From an uncultured Acidobacteriia bacterium (GTDB lineage: Bacteria > Acidobacteriota > Terriglobia > Bryobacterales > Bryobacteraceae): 64,000 nucleotides of DNA. A model generated the notes under the pieces. The model ran no database searches. It was not told the DNA's origin and saw only the letters and a program-made list of their open reading frames with translations. Location of the stretch: NCBI GenBank assembly GCA_903828455.1, contig CAIKMJ010000005.1, forward strand, positions 1-64,000, read 5' to 3'. The position numbers and the translations under genes are program-made. Each line of letters opens with the position of its first letter. The stretch's first letter is position 1. Of this stretch, positions 42,489 to 51,582 are shown piece after piece.

Positions 42489-44602
42489 TGTTGAGCGCGC
42501 CCATCCGCAAAGTGGCACTGCTCGCCACGATTTCTGCCTGCTTTTGCTTCGGCTACATCCGGCAATACACGAGCGACAGTTCGCCGATCCCGCTCTTCCG
42601 GTCGGATAATGCCGCGATTCCGTTCGCGCTGAACCAGAGCGTGGTGGCCGGACTGCAGAGTTCGCTCTCCGGCAAGAACGTCACGGTGATCAGCGCGCAT
42701 AGCGATCCCGTTGCCGCCGTGCGGGCCTCGATGGCCACGTGGAACTCGGTACCGACCGCTAACGTTCACTTTCAGCCGCTGCAGTCGACTTCGGCGGGAA
42801 TCGTTTATCAGGGCTGCGGCGATACGAACGTGATCAATGTGGCGGCCGATTCCGCCGATCTGAGCGCCGTCGGCGGCGCGCTGGCCGTGACCGCCAGTTA
42901 TTTTTACAACAGCGGCGGACTCGGCAGTTGCGGCGCCGTGGTGGCGAAGGGCGCGATTCAGAATTCCAACATCATAGTCAATCCCGCGTATCCGTTTTCC
43001 ACGGACGGCTCCACTTCGTACGATCTGCAATCGGTGATCACACATGAACTGGGGCATGCGCTTGGTTCCAGCCACTCCTCCCTGATCGGGACCAACATGT
43101 TCTGGGCCAACAGCAATCAGCGGCTGCTGTCATCGGATGAAGTCGCATTTCTGAGCACCGCCTATCCGCCGGCGAGTAGCGGACTCGCAGTCGGGACGGT
43201 CGGCGGAACAGTTACCGCGGGCGGCCAGCCGGTCGCATTTGCCTTGATTTCGATGATCGACCCCGCGACCGGAATTTCCTGCGGCACACTGACGGCCGCC
43301 GACGGTACGTACTCGGTGCAGGCGCCTCCCGGAAGCTATCAGCTGATTGTTGAGCCGTTGACCGGTGTGATCAAGCCGGGCAATCTTTATCTGACGGCCG
43401 CGCAGGCCACGGCGTCCGCGGCCATTGCGTTTCAGCCCACTCTCGCCTCCGGTCTCGCCGTGGTGACCGCGGGGGGAAAGACAACCGCCAATGTATCGGT
43501 AACCACCGGCACGACCACCTTTGCCATCCCCATCGTGACAACCACCGCGGTGAACGCCCAGGTTTCTTCCGCTTTCATCGGAGGGCCCGCGGTCGTTCCT
43601 TCCGGCCAGTCGGTCGATCTGGTGCTGGACGGCGCCGGGTTCGATTCCAGCCTGAGTGACAGCAACGTGCAGGTTTTCGGCCCCGGCATCAGCGTGAAGC
43701 CCGGTTCGGTGCGCGTGGATCCGACCAATAGTTACGGCGGCGTGCCAATTCTGCGGATTACTCTCAACGTGGCGGCGAGCCCGGCGCAGTACCTGGCTTC
43801 TGTTTTTATCAGCAAAGGAGCCAACAGTTATTCGCTGACCGGAGGGCTCATCGTGACGCCGCCCACGCCGGCATTCACGTCGAAGAGTGTCGTGAATGCG
43901 GCCAGCTACACCGGTGCCAACGGGAATGGCGCGGTCTCGCCCGGCGGCATTTACAGCCTTTACGCGACGAACGGCACGTCCACGCTGGGGCCCGCTACGC
44001 CCGTTGGGAACGGCGGATATGACGCCTACAATCTGCTGCCCACCAGCCTCGGCGGCGTCAGTGTCACGTTTGACGGCATTCCGGCTCCGCTCTTTTTTGT
44101 CTACAGCGGGCAGATCAACTTCCAGGCGCCGTTTGAGCTGGCAGGCAAGACCAGCACCCAGGTGGTAGTGAACTATCTGGGCAGCGCGAGTCCGGCGGTC
44201 ACCGTGCCGGTGCTCCCGGCACAGCCGGCGTTCTTCACGATCACGCCGACCGGGACCGACTCCATCGCGGTCAATCAGGATGGCAAGCTGAACTCGGCGC
44301 AGAACCCCGAGGCGCGCGGCAACTACGTTACGATTTACGGCACCGGAGTCGGAGCGGTTGGCTGCGCGATAGCGACGGGCGCGGGCGCGGCTGCTGGTTG
44401 TTCCGCCAAAGACACGGTGACGATCGCCGGCTTGCCGGCCAGCGGCCAGTACTTCTTCCCCGGTCTGACGCCAACTGCCGTGGGTCTGGCGCAGTGGACT
44501 GTGCAGATTCCGGCCAACGCTCCAACCGGAGCGCAGACCGTGATTGCCACGGACACGGCCACCGGACTGAGTACGCCGAAAGGCACTCTCTACATCAAGT
44601 GA
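42488..44602 (+). CDS. Secreted matrixin-like metalloprotease with TIGR03437-type C-terminal domain
   Basis: A 704-residue exported protein with a signal peptide at about 10-22. The catalytic zinc motif HExxHxxGxxH is H186-H190-H196 (HELGHALGSSH), with a Met-turn candidate in GTNMFW, typical of matrixin/M10-like proteases. A carboxypeptidase-regulatory-like beta domain follows (about 235-300), then beta-rich linkers, and a C-terminal region (about 465-704) with VVNAASYT, ISPGGIYSLYATN-like text, PLFFVYSGQINFQAPFE and YVTIYGTGVGAV, matching the domain abundant in Solibacter. That domain supports the lineage assignment. It overlaps both neighbours (1 and 4 bp), forming a tight three-gene operon. 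Confidence 0.9.
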   Translation: MLSAPIRKVALLATISACFCFGYIRQYTSDSSPIPLFRSDNAAIPFALNQSVVAGLQSSLSGKNVTVISAHSDPVAAVRASMATWNSVPTANVHFQPLQSTSAGIVYQGCGDTNVINVAADSADLSAVGGALAVTASYFYNSGGLGSCGAVVAKGAIQNSNIIVNPAYPFSTDGSTSYDLQSVITHELGHALGSSHSSLIGTNMFWANSNQRLLSSDEVAFLSTAYPPASSGLAVGTVGGTVTAGGQPVAFALISMIDPATGISCGTLTAADGTYSVQAPPGSYQLIVEPLTGVIKPGNLYLTAAQATASAAIAFQPTLASGLAVVTAGGKTTANVSVTTGTTTFAIPIVTTTAVNAQVSSAFIGGPAVVPSGQSVDLVLDGAGFDSSLSDSNVQVFGPGISVKPGSVRVDPTNSYGGVPILRITLNVAASPAQYLASVFISKGANSYSLTGGLIVTPPTPAFTSKSVVNAASYTGANGNGAVSPGGIYSLYATNGTSTLGPATPVGNGGYDAYNLLPTSLGGVSVTFDGIPAPLFFVYSGQINFQAPFELAGKTSTQVVVNYLGSASPAVTVPVLPAQPAFFTITPTGTDSIAVNQDGKLNSAQNPEARGNYVTIYGTGVGAVGCAIATGAGAAAGCSAKDTVTIAGLPASGQYFFPGLTPTAVGLAQWTVQIPANAPTGAQTVIATDTATGLSTPKGTLYIK

Positions 44603-45576
44603 CGAATTCGCGGGAAATCCTGCTGCGGTCGCGGGGGCTGTTGAGTGCGGCAACCTTCGTGGCTGGCCTCGCGCTTGCGTTGTTGCCGGCGATTGCCCAG
44701 GCGGAGGAGAACGTCGACGTTCAGATTTACTCCGAATTCCAGCGCTTCGACCCGTTCGGCAAAGTCCTGCCGCAGGACCGCGAGCTTTCGCCGCGGGAAA
44801 TCATCTCGCCCGCGATTGCGCGCAACGGCCATCTGTCGGTCCACGTGGTGGTGACCGCGCCGGAGGGTGCCAACTTCTTCGTTTACGCCGGCGCCAACCC
44901 GCCGGGAATTCTGGAACTGAAGCTCTACCGCGAGCACTTCAGCCGCTGCGGAAACGGTTACTGCCCCGACTGGCTGACCGAACAGCAATCGGCCGGCTTC
45001 GGCTCAATTCCGGAACGCTATCGCGATCCGGTGCATCCGGAATTCGACCGGCAGACCACGCGATCCTACCTTCTGGATATCCGGGCGCCGGCGGATACAC
45101 CGCCTCGGCGCGTCCGCGTGGAGGCTCTCATCAAGGCAGGAACCTGGCTGGTTGTTCCCATGGAAGTCCGGATCGTGGCTCCGACCGTGCCGGACCGCAT
45201 TGATCAGAATACCCGGGCTCGTGACACAAATTCCGGTCCGGCCGTCACTCTGTTTCGGTCTGCCATTGAACAGAAGGAAGACATCGCGGGGCTCGATGAG
45301 CCGGCGGCAGCAACGGCCGCCCTGCAGTTGTTGCGTTACGAAGCGGGCCTGCGGCCGGAGTTGCCGGCGGCGATCCTGCGCGTCCGCGATATTATCCAGC
45401 GCAATGCCGCCGAGGACATGCTTCTTGCCCGCGCCGTTGGGTGGCGACTGCCGCGAGGGTTCGCGGAACTCCATTTGCTTGCCTGGTGGCCTTTCCTGCA
45501 TCCGCCCGCCATCGCGCTCACCGGTTCAGAGTGGTTTTTGCGAGTGCGCGACTTTCTTTATCGCTTCGAATCGTAA
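44599..45576 (+). CDS. Secreted protein of unknown function, third gene of the metalloprotease operon
   Basis: A 325-residue exported protein starting at GTG 44599, which overlaps the preceding stop as GTGA; no ATG fits before the signal peptide (AATFVAGLALALLPAIAQA). The mature part has a beta-rich domain (VQIYSEFQRFDPFGKVLP, NGHLSVHVVVTAPEGANFFVYAG, RRVRVEALI) and a C-terminal helical part rich in Ala/Leu (AAATAALQLLRYEAGLRPEL). No family recognised. Translational coupling suggests that it works with the protease. Confidence 0.72.
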   Translation: MTNSREILLRSRGLLSAATFVAGLALALLPAIAQAEENVDVQIYSEFQRFDPFGKVLPQDRELSPREIISPAIARNGHLSVHVVVTAPEGANFFVYAGANPPGILELKLYREHFSRCGNGYCPDWLTEQQSAGFGSIPERYRDPVHPEFDRQTTRSYLLDIRAPADTPPRRVRVEALIKAGTWLVVPMEVRIVAPTVPDRIDQNTRARDTNSGPAVTLFRSAIEQKEDIAGLDEPAAATAALQLLRYEAGLRPELPAAILRVRDIIQRNAAEDMLLARAVGWRLPRGFAELHLLAWWPFLHPPAIALTGSEWFLRVRDFLYRFES

Positions 45577-45834
45577 GTTTTATCGCTTCCGGGAGGAATT
45601 TTCGCGGAATAGACCAATGTTAACTGTACAGTTAGCATTTGTTGTGGTAACAATGAGGTGTAGCAATCGGCGGACCCGGTCGGAGCCGGGCAGACAGTCA
45701 AGTCAAGGCTACCCGCAAATTCCACTGTCTGACTCCGCCTCTGTATTCCCAGGAACCAAATACACAAAGGCCCAGACTCCCCGTCTCTGTACCTGGCCAG
45801 TGAATAGAAGCAATTTCAGGAGTTTTTTATCCGC
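45577..45834 (+). promoter_or_regulatory. Leader region with palindrome and hairpin before the zinc-ribbon gene
   Basis: This 258-bp gap carries a perfect 14-bp palindrome, TAACTGTACAGTTA (45621-45634), which looks like an operator, and further down a hairpin with arms CAGACAGT (45691-45698) and ACTGTCTG (45724-45731), extended by CGGAG and CTCCG outside. I cannot match the hairpin to a known riboswitch. Both lie upstream of the gene at 45835. Confidence 0.5.
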
Positions 45835-46332
45835 ATGGACTCCGACCGCAAGTACCGCTCCAACGGCTACTTAGATAACGGCAGCTCATCCAGAAGCAAC
45901 GGCTCGAACGGATTTGGGGACCGCCCCAAGTCAGCCGCACTGCGTCCTCCGCTCGACATCACCGGGCCGCGCCTGCCGCGCCTCGTGCAGGCCGTGACGG
46001 CATCACGCTGCTATAGCTGTTCCACGACGCTTCCGCCGGGCACCAACTTTTTTGGACCCTGTCCGAAGTGCGCGGCGGCGCTGCACTGCTGCAAACAGTG
46101 CTCCCACTTCGAACCTTCCACGCGCTTCCAGTGCATGAAGCCGGTGCCTGTACGTATCGCGGTGAAAGATCAGGCCAACGAGTGCGCCCTTTTCTCGCCC
46201 CGCGTGACCGTGGCGCGCGAGTCCACTTCGCAGGGTACGAACAACCGCCAGCCCGCTCCCGGCCTCAATACGCCGCCACCCCGCAACGCGAGTGACGCCC
46301 GGGACGCCTTCGACCGCCTCTTCAAGAAATAG
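45835..46332 (+). CDS. Zinc-ribbon-like protein of unknown function
   Basis: A 165-residue cytoplasmic protein. The N-terminal 45 residues are Ser/Asn/Gly-rich and disordered. Residues about 58-120 hold several cysteine pairs (CYSC, CPKC, CCKQCSHF, QCMKP and ECALF), indicating one or two zinc sites. The C-terminus is a proline/asparagine-rich tail ending in a short helix (SDARDAFDRLFKK). Such proteins occur in Acidobacteria without assigned role. GGAGTTTTTT upstream is a plausible ribosome site. Confidence 0.72.
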   Translation: MDSDRKYRSNGYLDNGSSSRSNGSNGFGDRPKSAALRPPLDITGPRLPRLVQAVTASRCYSCSTTLPPGTNFFGPCPKCAAALHCCKQCSHFEPSTRFQCMKPVPVRIAVKDQANECALFSPRVTVARESTSQGTNNRQPAPGLNTPPPRNASDARDAFDRLFKK

Positions 46333-46493
46333 ACGTGCACCGGCCAGCGCAATTGGCACGCGCAGGCGGCACGTTGACTCTGCTTGTCCGGAGATTATAG
46401 AATTTCCTACGGAGTTGAACCCTCTGCCGAGGCGTCGCAACTGCCGGTTTCCCTGTCCTGCTGTTGAATATCTCACCAAACGAAAAGGTCACT

Positions 46494-47279
46494 ATGATTG
46501 ACACGATCTCGTCGCGGATGTCCATCGCCCTTCGGCTCGCGGGCCTCTCTCTGTTCGCGGCCGCGCTTTTTGCGCAGCAGCCTGCTGCCGGGCGCGCCGG
46601 CGCCGCACCTGCAGTGGCAGCGAAGAACCTGAAGGTCCTGGCGCCGACTACAGATATTGCTTTCACAATGCGAGGCTTTAATGCGGCGCTCGGCGTGCAG
46701 TGCACGTTCTGCCACGTGCAGGGTGATTTCGCCAGCGACGCCAATCCGAAAAAGGATGTCGCCCGCAAGATGATCTCCATGATCGGCAAGATCGACGCCG
46801 CGTTCCCCAGCAGTTCCGGCGCTTACCCGGCCGGCTATCACGAAGTCGATTGCGTCACCTGCCATCGCGGCGCGGCGAAACCGGTCACCGAAACGGCCAA
46901 GGTTTACCACAATCTGAATGAGTTCAATGGACACTTCGCGCCGAATTCGAAGGAACCGGGCACCAACCTCAAGGTGCTGCCTGCCGACACCCTGGTGCAT
47001 GGTGAAGAGTCGATCATGCACGTGTTCCGCGATGCGCTGAAGGTCGACTGCAGCTACTGCCACGGCTTCAGCAAACCGTTTGCCGCCGATGATAATCCAC
47101 GCAAAGAGATCGCGCGGAAGATGATCACCATGGTGCGCGACATCAATACCAACTTCCCCGGGACCGGCACTTATCCGCTCGGGAAACAGGCAGTGACTTG
47201 CTACACCTGCCATCGCGGCGATCCGCATCCGGAAAGCGTCAGCAACAAAGACTACGAATTGCCCGCGGAGAAAAAGTAG
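46494..47279 (+). CDS. Secreted tetrahaem c-type cytochrome (reaction-centre-cytochrome-like)
   Basis: A 261-residue exported cytochrome. ATG 46494 is preferred (AAAGGT upstream); TTG 46464 is an alternative. A signal peptide ends near LFAQQP. Four haem-binding motifs are present: CTFCH (C70-H74), CVTCH (C120-H124), CSYCH (C186-H190) and CYTCH (C236-H240). The two halves repeat the same plan, including DANPKKDVARKMISMIG in the first and DDNPRKEIARKMITMVR in the second, so the protein arose by internal duplication. It resembles the photosynthetic reaction-centre cytochrome subunit family, which is widespread in non-phototrophic Acidobacteria, and likely carries electrons in the periplasm. Confidence 0.88.
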   Translation: MIDTISSRMSIALRLAGLSLFAAALFAQQPAAGRAGAAPAVAAKNLKVLAPTTDIAFTMRGFNAALGVQCTFCHVQGDFASDANPKKDVARKMISMIGKIDAAFPSSSGAYPAGYHEVDCVTCHRGAAKPVTETAKVYHNLNEFNGHFAPNSKEPGTNLKVLPADTLVHGEESIMHVFRDALKVDCSYCHGFSKPFAADDNPRKEIARKMITMVRDINTNFPGTGTYPLGKQAVTCYTCHRGDPHPESVSNKDYELPAEKK

Positions 47280-47332
47280 AGGTCCAGCAGTTGATCGCGA
47301 GTCCTGAAACTCGCCTCACTGAGCCTGCAAAG

Positions 47333-47361
47333 AAACGCCCGTGCGGAAACGCCGGGCGTTT
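47333..47361 (+). terminator. Terminator between cytochrome and ankyrin-protein genes
   Basis: AAACGCCCG (47333-47341) pairs with CGGGCGTTT (47353-47361), with T-rich sequence following on the plus strand (TTTTCATTT). It sits between two convergent genes. Confidence 0.8.
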
Positions 47362-47378
47362 TCATTTGGACGAGTCTC

Positions 47379-49163
47379 TCAGCGCAGGGCTGCAGCAAGG
47401 CGGGCGTGGTGCAGGGAGATCGCCTGCTGCAGAGGAGTGCGTCCATCGTCGCTTTTGATCGTACGGCTGGCACCGGCTTTGAGCAGCGCGGTTACGAGGC
47501 TCGTGTCGCCGAAGTCGATGGTGGCGGCGTACATCAGCGGCGTGAAGCCGTTTTCGTCAGTGGCATTAACAGGCACGTGCGCTTCCGCGAGCACGGGGAT
47601 GACGTCGGCGTGCCCCGTGATCGTGGCCCAGTGCACCAGGTTCACCCCCGTGGCTTCCTTCAATTGTGTATTGGCTCCGGCGGCGATCAGTGCGCGAACG
47701 ATCTCGGGGTACCCGAACATTATGGCCGTTGCGATTGGCGTGTTGCCAGACGACGAGGCGGACGGATCCGCGCCGTGAGCGAGCAGGACATGCACCGTGG
47801 CCAAGTCGCCGGTACTGCACGCAAGGACGAGCGGTGAGCGCTTCACCCGTGTACCTTTGGGCGGATCGGCGGGGATGCCCGCGTTCAACACCGCTTCGAC
47901 CGAGGCGGAATTGTCGCGGTAGGCGGCGGCGATGGTCAGCACGCCCAGGTCCGGGCGGGCACCGCGTGCCAGCAGCAGTTTCACCTTTTCGGGGTCGTGA
48001 GCGACGGCCGCTAGTAGCTTATCGGCGCCCGCGTCGAGGCCATTCGCCAGTGCCGATTCCAGTTGGCCCGATGTTCCGAAGAGCGCAGTTCGCAGCCACG
48101 CCGGTGCCTCCGCCGGAGCGGAGTCCGGCAGTCGGGCCGGCGGATTCAAAGTGACAGGCACCCGCGCCAGCAGCGCCATCACTGCCCAGCACGTGCCGGC
48201 GTAAGAAAGGTACTCGTCCTTCTCATAAGGGAAGCCGGTGGTGAAATAGCGAGGGCTGACGTCGGCGGGCGAAAGCATCCGCGTTCGAACGTGCCAGGTG
48301 CCGTCGGCAGCCTGTGTGGAGAGAAGGAACTTCTCGCCGCGGCGCCACGCGGGGTCGGCGGCGGTGGTGCCGGATTCGAACAGCGCGTAGAGCGCCTCGC
48401 CGGAAGAGTATGCGTCGCCGCGATAGCCGGAAAGCTGCGGCCATCCGCCGGAGGCCAGTTGCATAGCGAGCAGGTCACGTCGCGCGGGTGCGAGGTCGGC
48501 CGCGGATGCGCCGCACCATGCGAGTCCCATCAACCGGAACGCCGCGTCTTCCGTCGAAACCGGTTTCGTGGCAAGCAGCCAGGCGCGGGCGCGCGCGAAA
48601 ACGGCGTCACGTTCGGCGGTGAGTTCCGGCGGCATGTAGAGCGCGATGGCGCGCACGGCGGTTGCGGTGGCAGTGAAAAGGCTGGAGGAGTGCGGAGGGC
48701 GGAAGTCCGACGTAACCCAGTGGCCGGCGCGCTGCCAGCGGGCAAGGCGGCGGGCGAGCACCTCGAGGGTGACTTCGCGCGGCACTCCGGCAGCGGCGGC
48801 GGACATCAGCAGGAGGCTGTCGTCCGGTGTCGGATCGTTCAGGTTGACGGCCTGAATCGCATCGTCGAGCGCGGTGGTGGTGTGAATCGGAGCGAACGTT
48901 TTGGCTTCCACTTCAGCGAGCGCCGCGCTGTCAATAGAGACGCCGCGCGTCTGCGCCATCCGCATGGTCAGGATGGCGAGCGCGTTGTGGTGGCAGGAAA
49001 AGCAGGTGCGCTTCCCGACAAAGGCGACCGCGGATTTGCTGAGGACGGGCAGGGCACGGGTGACGGCTGCACGGGCGTCGCCGCCTGAAAGTACGGCCGG
49101 TGCGGCGGAGAGTTGGATGCACGCCACGGCGAGAAAGAAACAAGTCCTCACGGGCGCGATCAT
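47379..49163 (-). CDS. Secreted haem-motif / toroid / ankyrin-repeat protein
   Basis: A 594-residue exported protein with an unusual domain order. Start ATG 49163 gives a signal peptide (CFFLAVACIQLSAAPA). A single c-type haem motif C54-FS-C57-H58 follows. Residues about 95-355 are helical repeats resembling the alpha-toroid of prenyltransferases and squalene cyclases (QLASGGWPQLSGY, STQAADGTWHVRT, EYLSYAGTCWAVMALL). Residues about 375-594 are ankyrin repeats (DLATVHVLLAHGADPSASSS, YPEIVRALIAAGANTQLKEA, NGFTPLMYAATID, DGRTPLQQAISLHHARLA). No cyclase acidic motif is evident. A periplasmic electron-carrying scaffold is possible but only inferred. Confidence 0.85.
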   Translation of the reverse strand: MIAPVRTCFFLAVACIQLSAAPAVLSGGDARAAVTRALPVLSKSAVAFVGKRTCFSCHHNALAILTMRMAQTRGVSIDSAALAEVEAKTFAPIHTTTALDDAIQAVNLNDPTPDDSLLLMSAAAAGVPREVTLEVLARRLARWQRAGHWVTSDFRPPHSSSLFTATATAVRAIALYMPPELTAERDAVFARARAWLLATKPVSTEDAAFRLMGLAWCGASAADLAPARRDLLAMQLASGGWPQLSGYRGDAYSSGEALYALFESGTTAADPAWRRGEKFLLSTQAADGTWHVRTRMLSPADVSPRYFTTGFPYEKDEYLSYAGTCWAVMALLARVPVTLNPPARLPDSAPAEAPAWLRTALFGTSGQLESALANGLDAGADKLLAAVAHDPEKVKLLLARGARPDLGVLTIAAAYRDNSASVEAVLNAGIPADPPKGTRVKRSPLVLACSTGDLATVHVLLAHGADPSASSSGNTPIATAIMFGYPEIVRALIAAGANTQLKEATGVNLVHWATITGHADVIPVLAEAHVPVNATDENGFTPLMYAATIDFGDTSLVTALLKAGASRTIKSDDGRTPLQQAISLHHARLAAALR

Positions 49164-49227
49164 AGCATCTTCCGCTACCGTCGCTCGGCGCACGGCCCCG
49201 TCTGTGTTGCGCTATGCTGCGATTGAA

Positions 49228-50205
49228 ATGCAAAAGCGGCAACTCGGCAACAGCGATCTTCACATCACGCCTCTCGGCATTGGCACGTGGGCGATCGGAG
49301 GAGGTGGCTGGGCATTCGCGTGGGGACCGCAGGATGACAGCGATTCCATCGGGGCGATTCATGCGGCTCTGGATCGCGGCATCAACTGGATCGATACAGC
49401 GGCCGTTTACGGGTTGGGCCACTCGGAGGAGATGGTTGCGAAGGCGCTGAACGGGAGTTCCAGCCGGCCATATGTTTTCACCAAATGCGGCCTCGTGTGG
49501 GATGCTGCCGGCACGGTGAGCCGCACGCTGAAGCGAGAATCGATCCGCCGCGAAGTTGAAGCGAGCTTGCGGCGTCTGCGGGTCGACACGATCGACCTGT
49601 ATCAGATCCATTGGCCGGATCCGGATGTGGAGGTGGAAGAGGGCTGGTCGGCGCTGGCCGACATGAAGAAGGAGGGCAAAGTGCGCTGGATCGGCGTTTC
49701 CAACTTCAATGCGAGTCAGATGGCGAGGGCGCAGGCGATTGCGCCGATCACTTCGCTGCAGCCGCCCTATTCGGTAGTGCAGCCGGAGATCGAGGCTGAT
49801 CTGCTTCCGTTCTGCGCGAAGAATAACGTGGGGGTGATTTGTTATTCGCCGATGAAGTCCGGAATGCTGACCGGGGCGATGACGCGTGAGCGCATTGCAG
49901 CGATGCCGGATGATGACTTCCGCAAGCGGACCCCAAGTTATAAAGAGCCGCTGCTGTCGCGCAATCTTGCGATGGCGGATTTACTAAAAGCCATTGGCGC
50001 ACGGCACGGGCTGACCGCGGGTGAAATGGCGATCGCCTGGACGCTGCGGCGACCCGAGGTGACCGCAGCGATTGTGGGGCTGCGAAATCCGAAGCAGATT
50101 GAGGGAGTGATCGGGGCGGCGGAGTTTCGGCTGTCGGATAACGAACTGGCGGAAATCGCGAAGTGTCTTGGCGATTGGGCGGAAAAGTTGGCGGCGCGGG
50201 CGTAG
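49228..50205 (+). CDS. Aldo/keto reductase
   Basis: A 325-residue NADPH-dependent oxidoreductase of the aldo/keto reductase fold. The catalytic tetrad is traceable: Asp and Tyr in NWIDTAAVYGLGHSEE, Lys in YVFTKCGLVW and His in LYQIHWPD. Cofactor-binding C-terminal blocks are GVICYSPMKSGMLTG and AIVGLRNPKQIEG. It belongs to the general group of YajO/Tas/GSP69-like enzymes; its substrate is not predictable. It diverges from the ankyrin-protein gene over 64 bp. Confidence 0.93.
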   Translation: MQKRQLGNSDLHITPLGIGTWAIGGGGWAFAWGPQDDSDSIGAIHAALDRGINWIDTAAVYGLGHSEEMVAKALNGSSSRPYVFTKCGLVWDAAGTVSRTLKRESIRREVEASLRRLRVDTIDLYQIHWPDPDVEVEEGWSALADMKKEGKVRWIGVSNFNASQMARAQAIAPITSLQPPYSVVQPEIEADLLPFCAKNNVGVICYSPMKSGMLTGAMTRERIAAMPDDDFRKRTPSYKEPLLSRNLAMADLLKAIGARHGLTAGEMAIAWTLRRPEVTAAIVGLRNPKQIEGVIGAAEFRLSDNELAEIAKCLGDWAEKLAARA

Positions 50206-50532
50206 CGCGATTTGCGGTCTCGCGCTGAAGTCGCCAGGAGGGTCGCGGGGCAAGATCCCGGACAGCGGCTGGAAATCGAGTTGGCGGCTGCCGAGGCGGC
50301 CAAGCGGCGGTGTGTGCGCCGGTCCTCCGTTGGAACTGGAGTTTTGTGTTCGACCAGCGCGTTGCTGCGGTCGTTCAGCGTGCCTGTTTTGCAGGGCCGG
50401 ACGGGAATTTCAGAAACTCAAGCATGTTCCGAATCCGGGCCGCAAGACCTGTGTCGTCGGAAAATATTCGCGCGATACTCGCGTCGCCCCGAACGGCTGC
50501 CATAGCGGGAGGTGCCCCCTGAACTGACTGTA
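50206..50532. other. Intergenic region without a recognised gene
   Basis: A 327-bp stretch between the reductase and the exopolysaccharide locus. Short frames exist on both strands, the longest about 70-120 residues, but none has a ribosome site or resemblance to a known family. No clear terminator hairpin with T tract was found. Confidence 0.5.
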
Positions 50533-51564
50533 TTACGCAACGCGAGCCTCGGTGCGCGGAGCGATGCCGTAGTGCTCCCGATAGTAGTTGAGGTAGTGGC
50601 CGCTGCGCACCGCATTCACCCAATCCCGATTTTCGGCGTACCAGCGCACCGTGCGCTGGATTCCGCGCTCGAAAGAAATTTCGGGAGCCCAGTGCAGTTC
50701 GCTCGACGTCTTCGTGAAGTCGACGGCATAGCGGCGGTCGTGACCGGGACGATCCGAAATATGGGTGAGCATTGTTTCCGGCATGTTGAGTGCTTCGAGT
50801 ACAGCCCCGAGCGCTTCCCGATTCGTACGAGGCTGACCGCCGCCGATGTGATACGTTTGCCCGGCGCGACCGCTCAGCAGAACCTCGATCAACGCACGGC
50901 AGTTGTCTTCGACGTGAATCCAGTCGCGAACCTGCAGACCGTCGCCATAAACCGGCACAGTCTGGCCGTCCAGAAGATTGCAGATGGCGAGAGGCAACAG
51001 TTTTTCGGGAAATTGAAACGGACCGTAATTGTTGCTGGTGCGCGTGATAGCGTAGTCGAGGCCGAATGTGGCACCGGCAGCCCTCACAAGGTGTTCCGCC
51101 GCGGCCTTGCTGGCCGCGTAGGGGCTGCGCGGGTCGAGCGGCGAATCTTCCCGCAGCCATTGATCCGGTCCCATGCTGCCACCGACTTCATCGGTCGAAA
51201 TGTGGAGGAAGCGGCCGACTTTTCGCGCTCTGGCCGCATCAAGCAGGGTTTGGGTGCCGAGCACATTGGTAAGGACAAACTCGCGGGCACCGTGAATGCT
51301 TCGGTCCACGTGAGATTCAGCAGCAAAGTGGACAATGGCGTCGCATTCCCGGGGGATGGCCTCGAAGAGTGCCTCGCTGTCGCAAATGTCGCCGCGATAA
51401 AAGCGGTAGTTGGGAGCCGATTCGACGGAAGCAAGATTCGACAGATTGCCCGCATAGGTGAGCTTGTCGAAATTAATGACCTCCGCCGAAGGGAAGCGAT
51501 GGATGATGTCGCGTATAAACTGCGAGCCGATAAAGCCGGCTCCGCCGGTCACAAAGATTCGCAT
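50533..51564 (-). CDS. rfbB: dTDP-glucose 4,6-dehydratase
   Basis: RfbB/RmlB converts dTDP-glucose to dTDP-4-keto-6-deoxyglucose. The 343-residue short-chain-dehydrogenase-type enzyme has the NAD site TGGAGFIG (6-13), AESHVDRSI, the Ser/Thr-Asp-Glu catalytic segment STDEVGG, and YAASKAAAEHLV with the YxxxK pair; RTSNNYGPFQFPEKLLP and YHIGGG are also typical. It is the last gene of a leftward trio, rfbA-rfbC-rfbB, that starts at 52883. Confidence 0.96.
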   Translation of the reverse strand: MRIFVTGGAGFIGSQFIRDIIHRFPSAEVINFDKLTYAGNLSNLASVESAPNYRFYRGDICDSEALFEAIPRECDAIVHFAAESHVDRSIHGAREFVLTNVLGTQTLLDAARARKVGRFLHISTDEVGGSMGPDQWLREDSPLDPRSPYAASKAAAEHLVRAAGATFGLDYAITRTSNNYGPFQFPEKLLPLAICNLLDGQTVPVYGDGLQVRDWIHVEDNCRALIEVLLSGRAGQTYHIGGGQPRTNREALGAVLEALNMPETMLTHISDRPGHDRRYAVDFTKTSSELHWAPEISFERGIQRTVRWYAENRDWVNAVRSGHYLNYYREHYGIAPRTEARVA

Positions 51565-51582
51565 GAAAGTCTGCTCCTGTGT

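Noticed and set aside
50375-50503. 42-codon minus-strand frame downstream of rfbB
   Set aside because: No ribosome site and no resemblance to a family; likely chance in GC-rich DNA.
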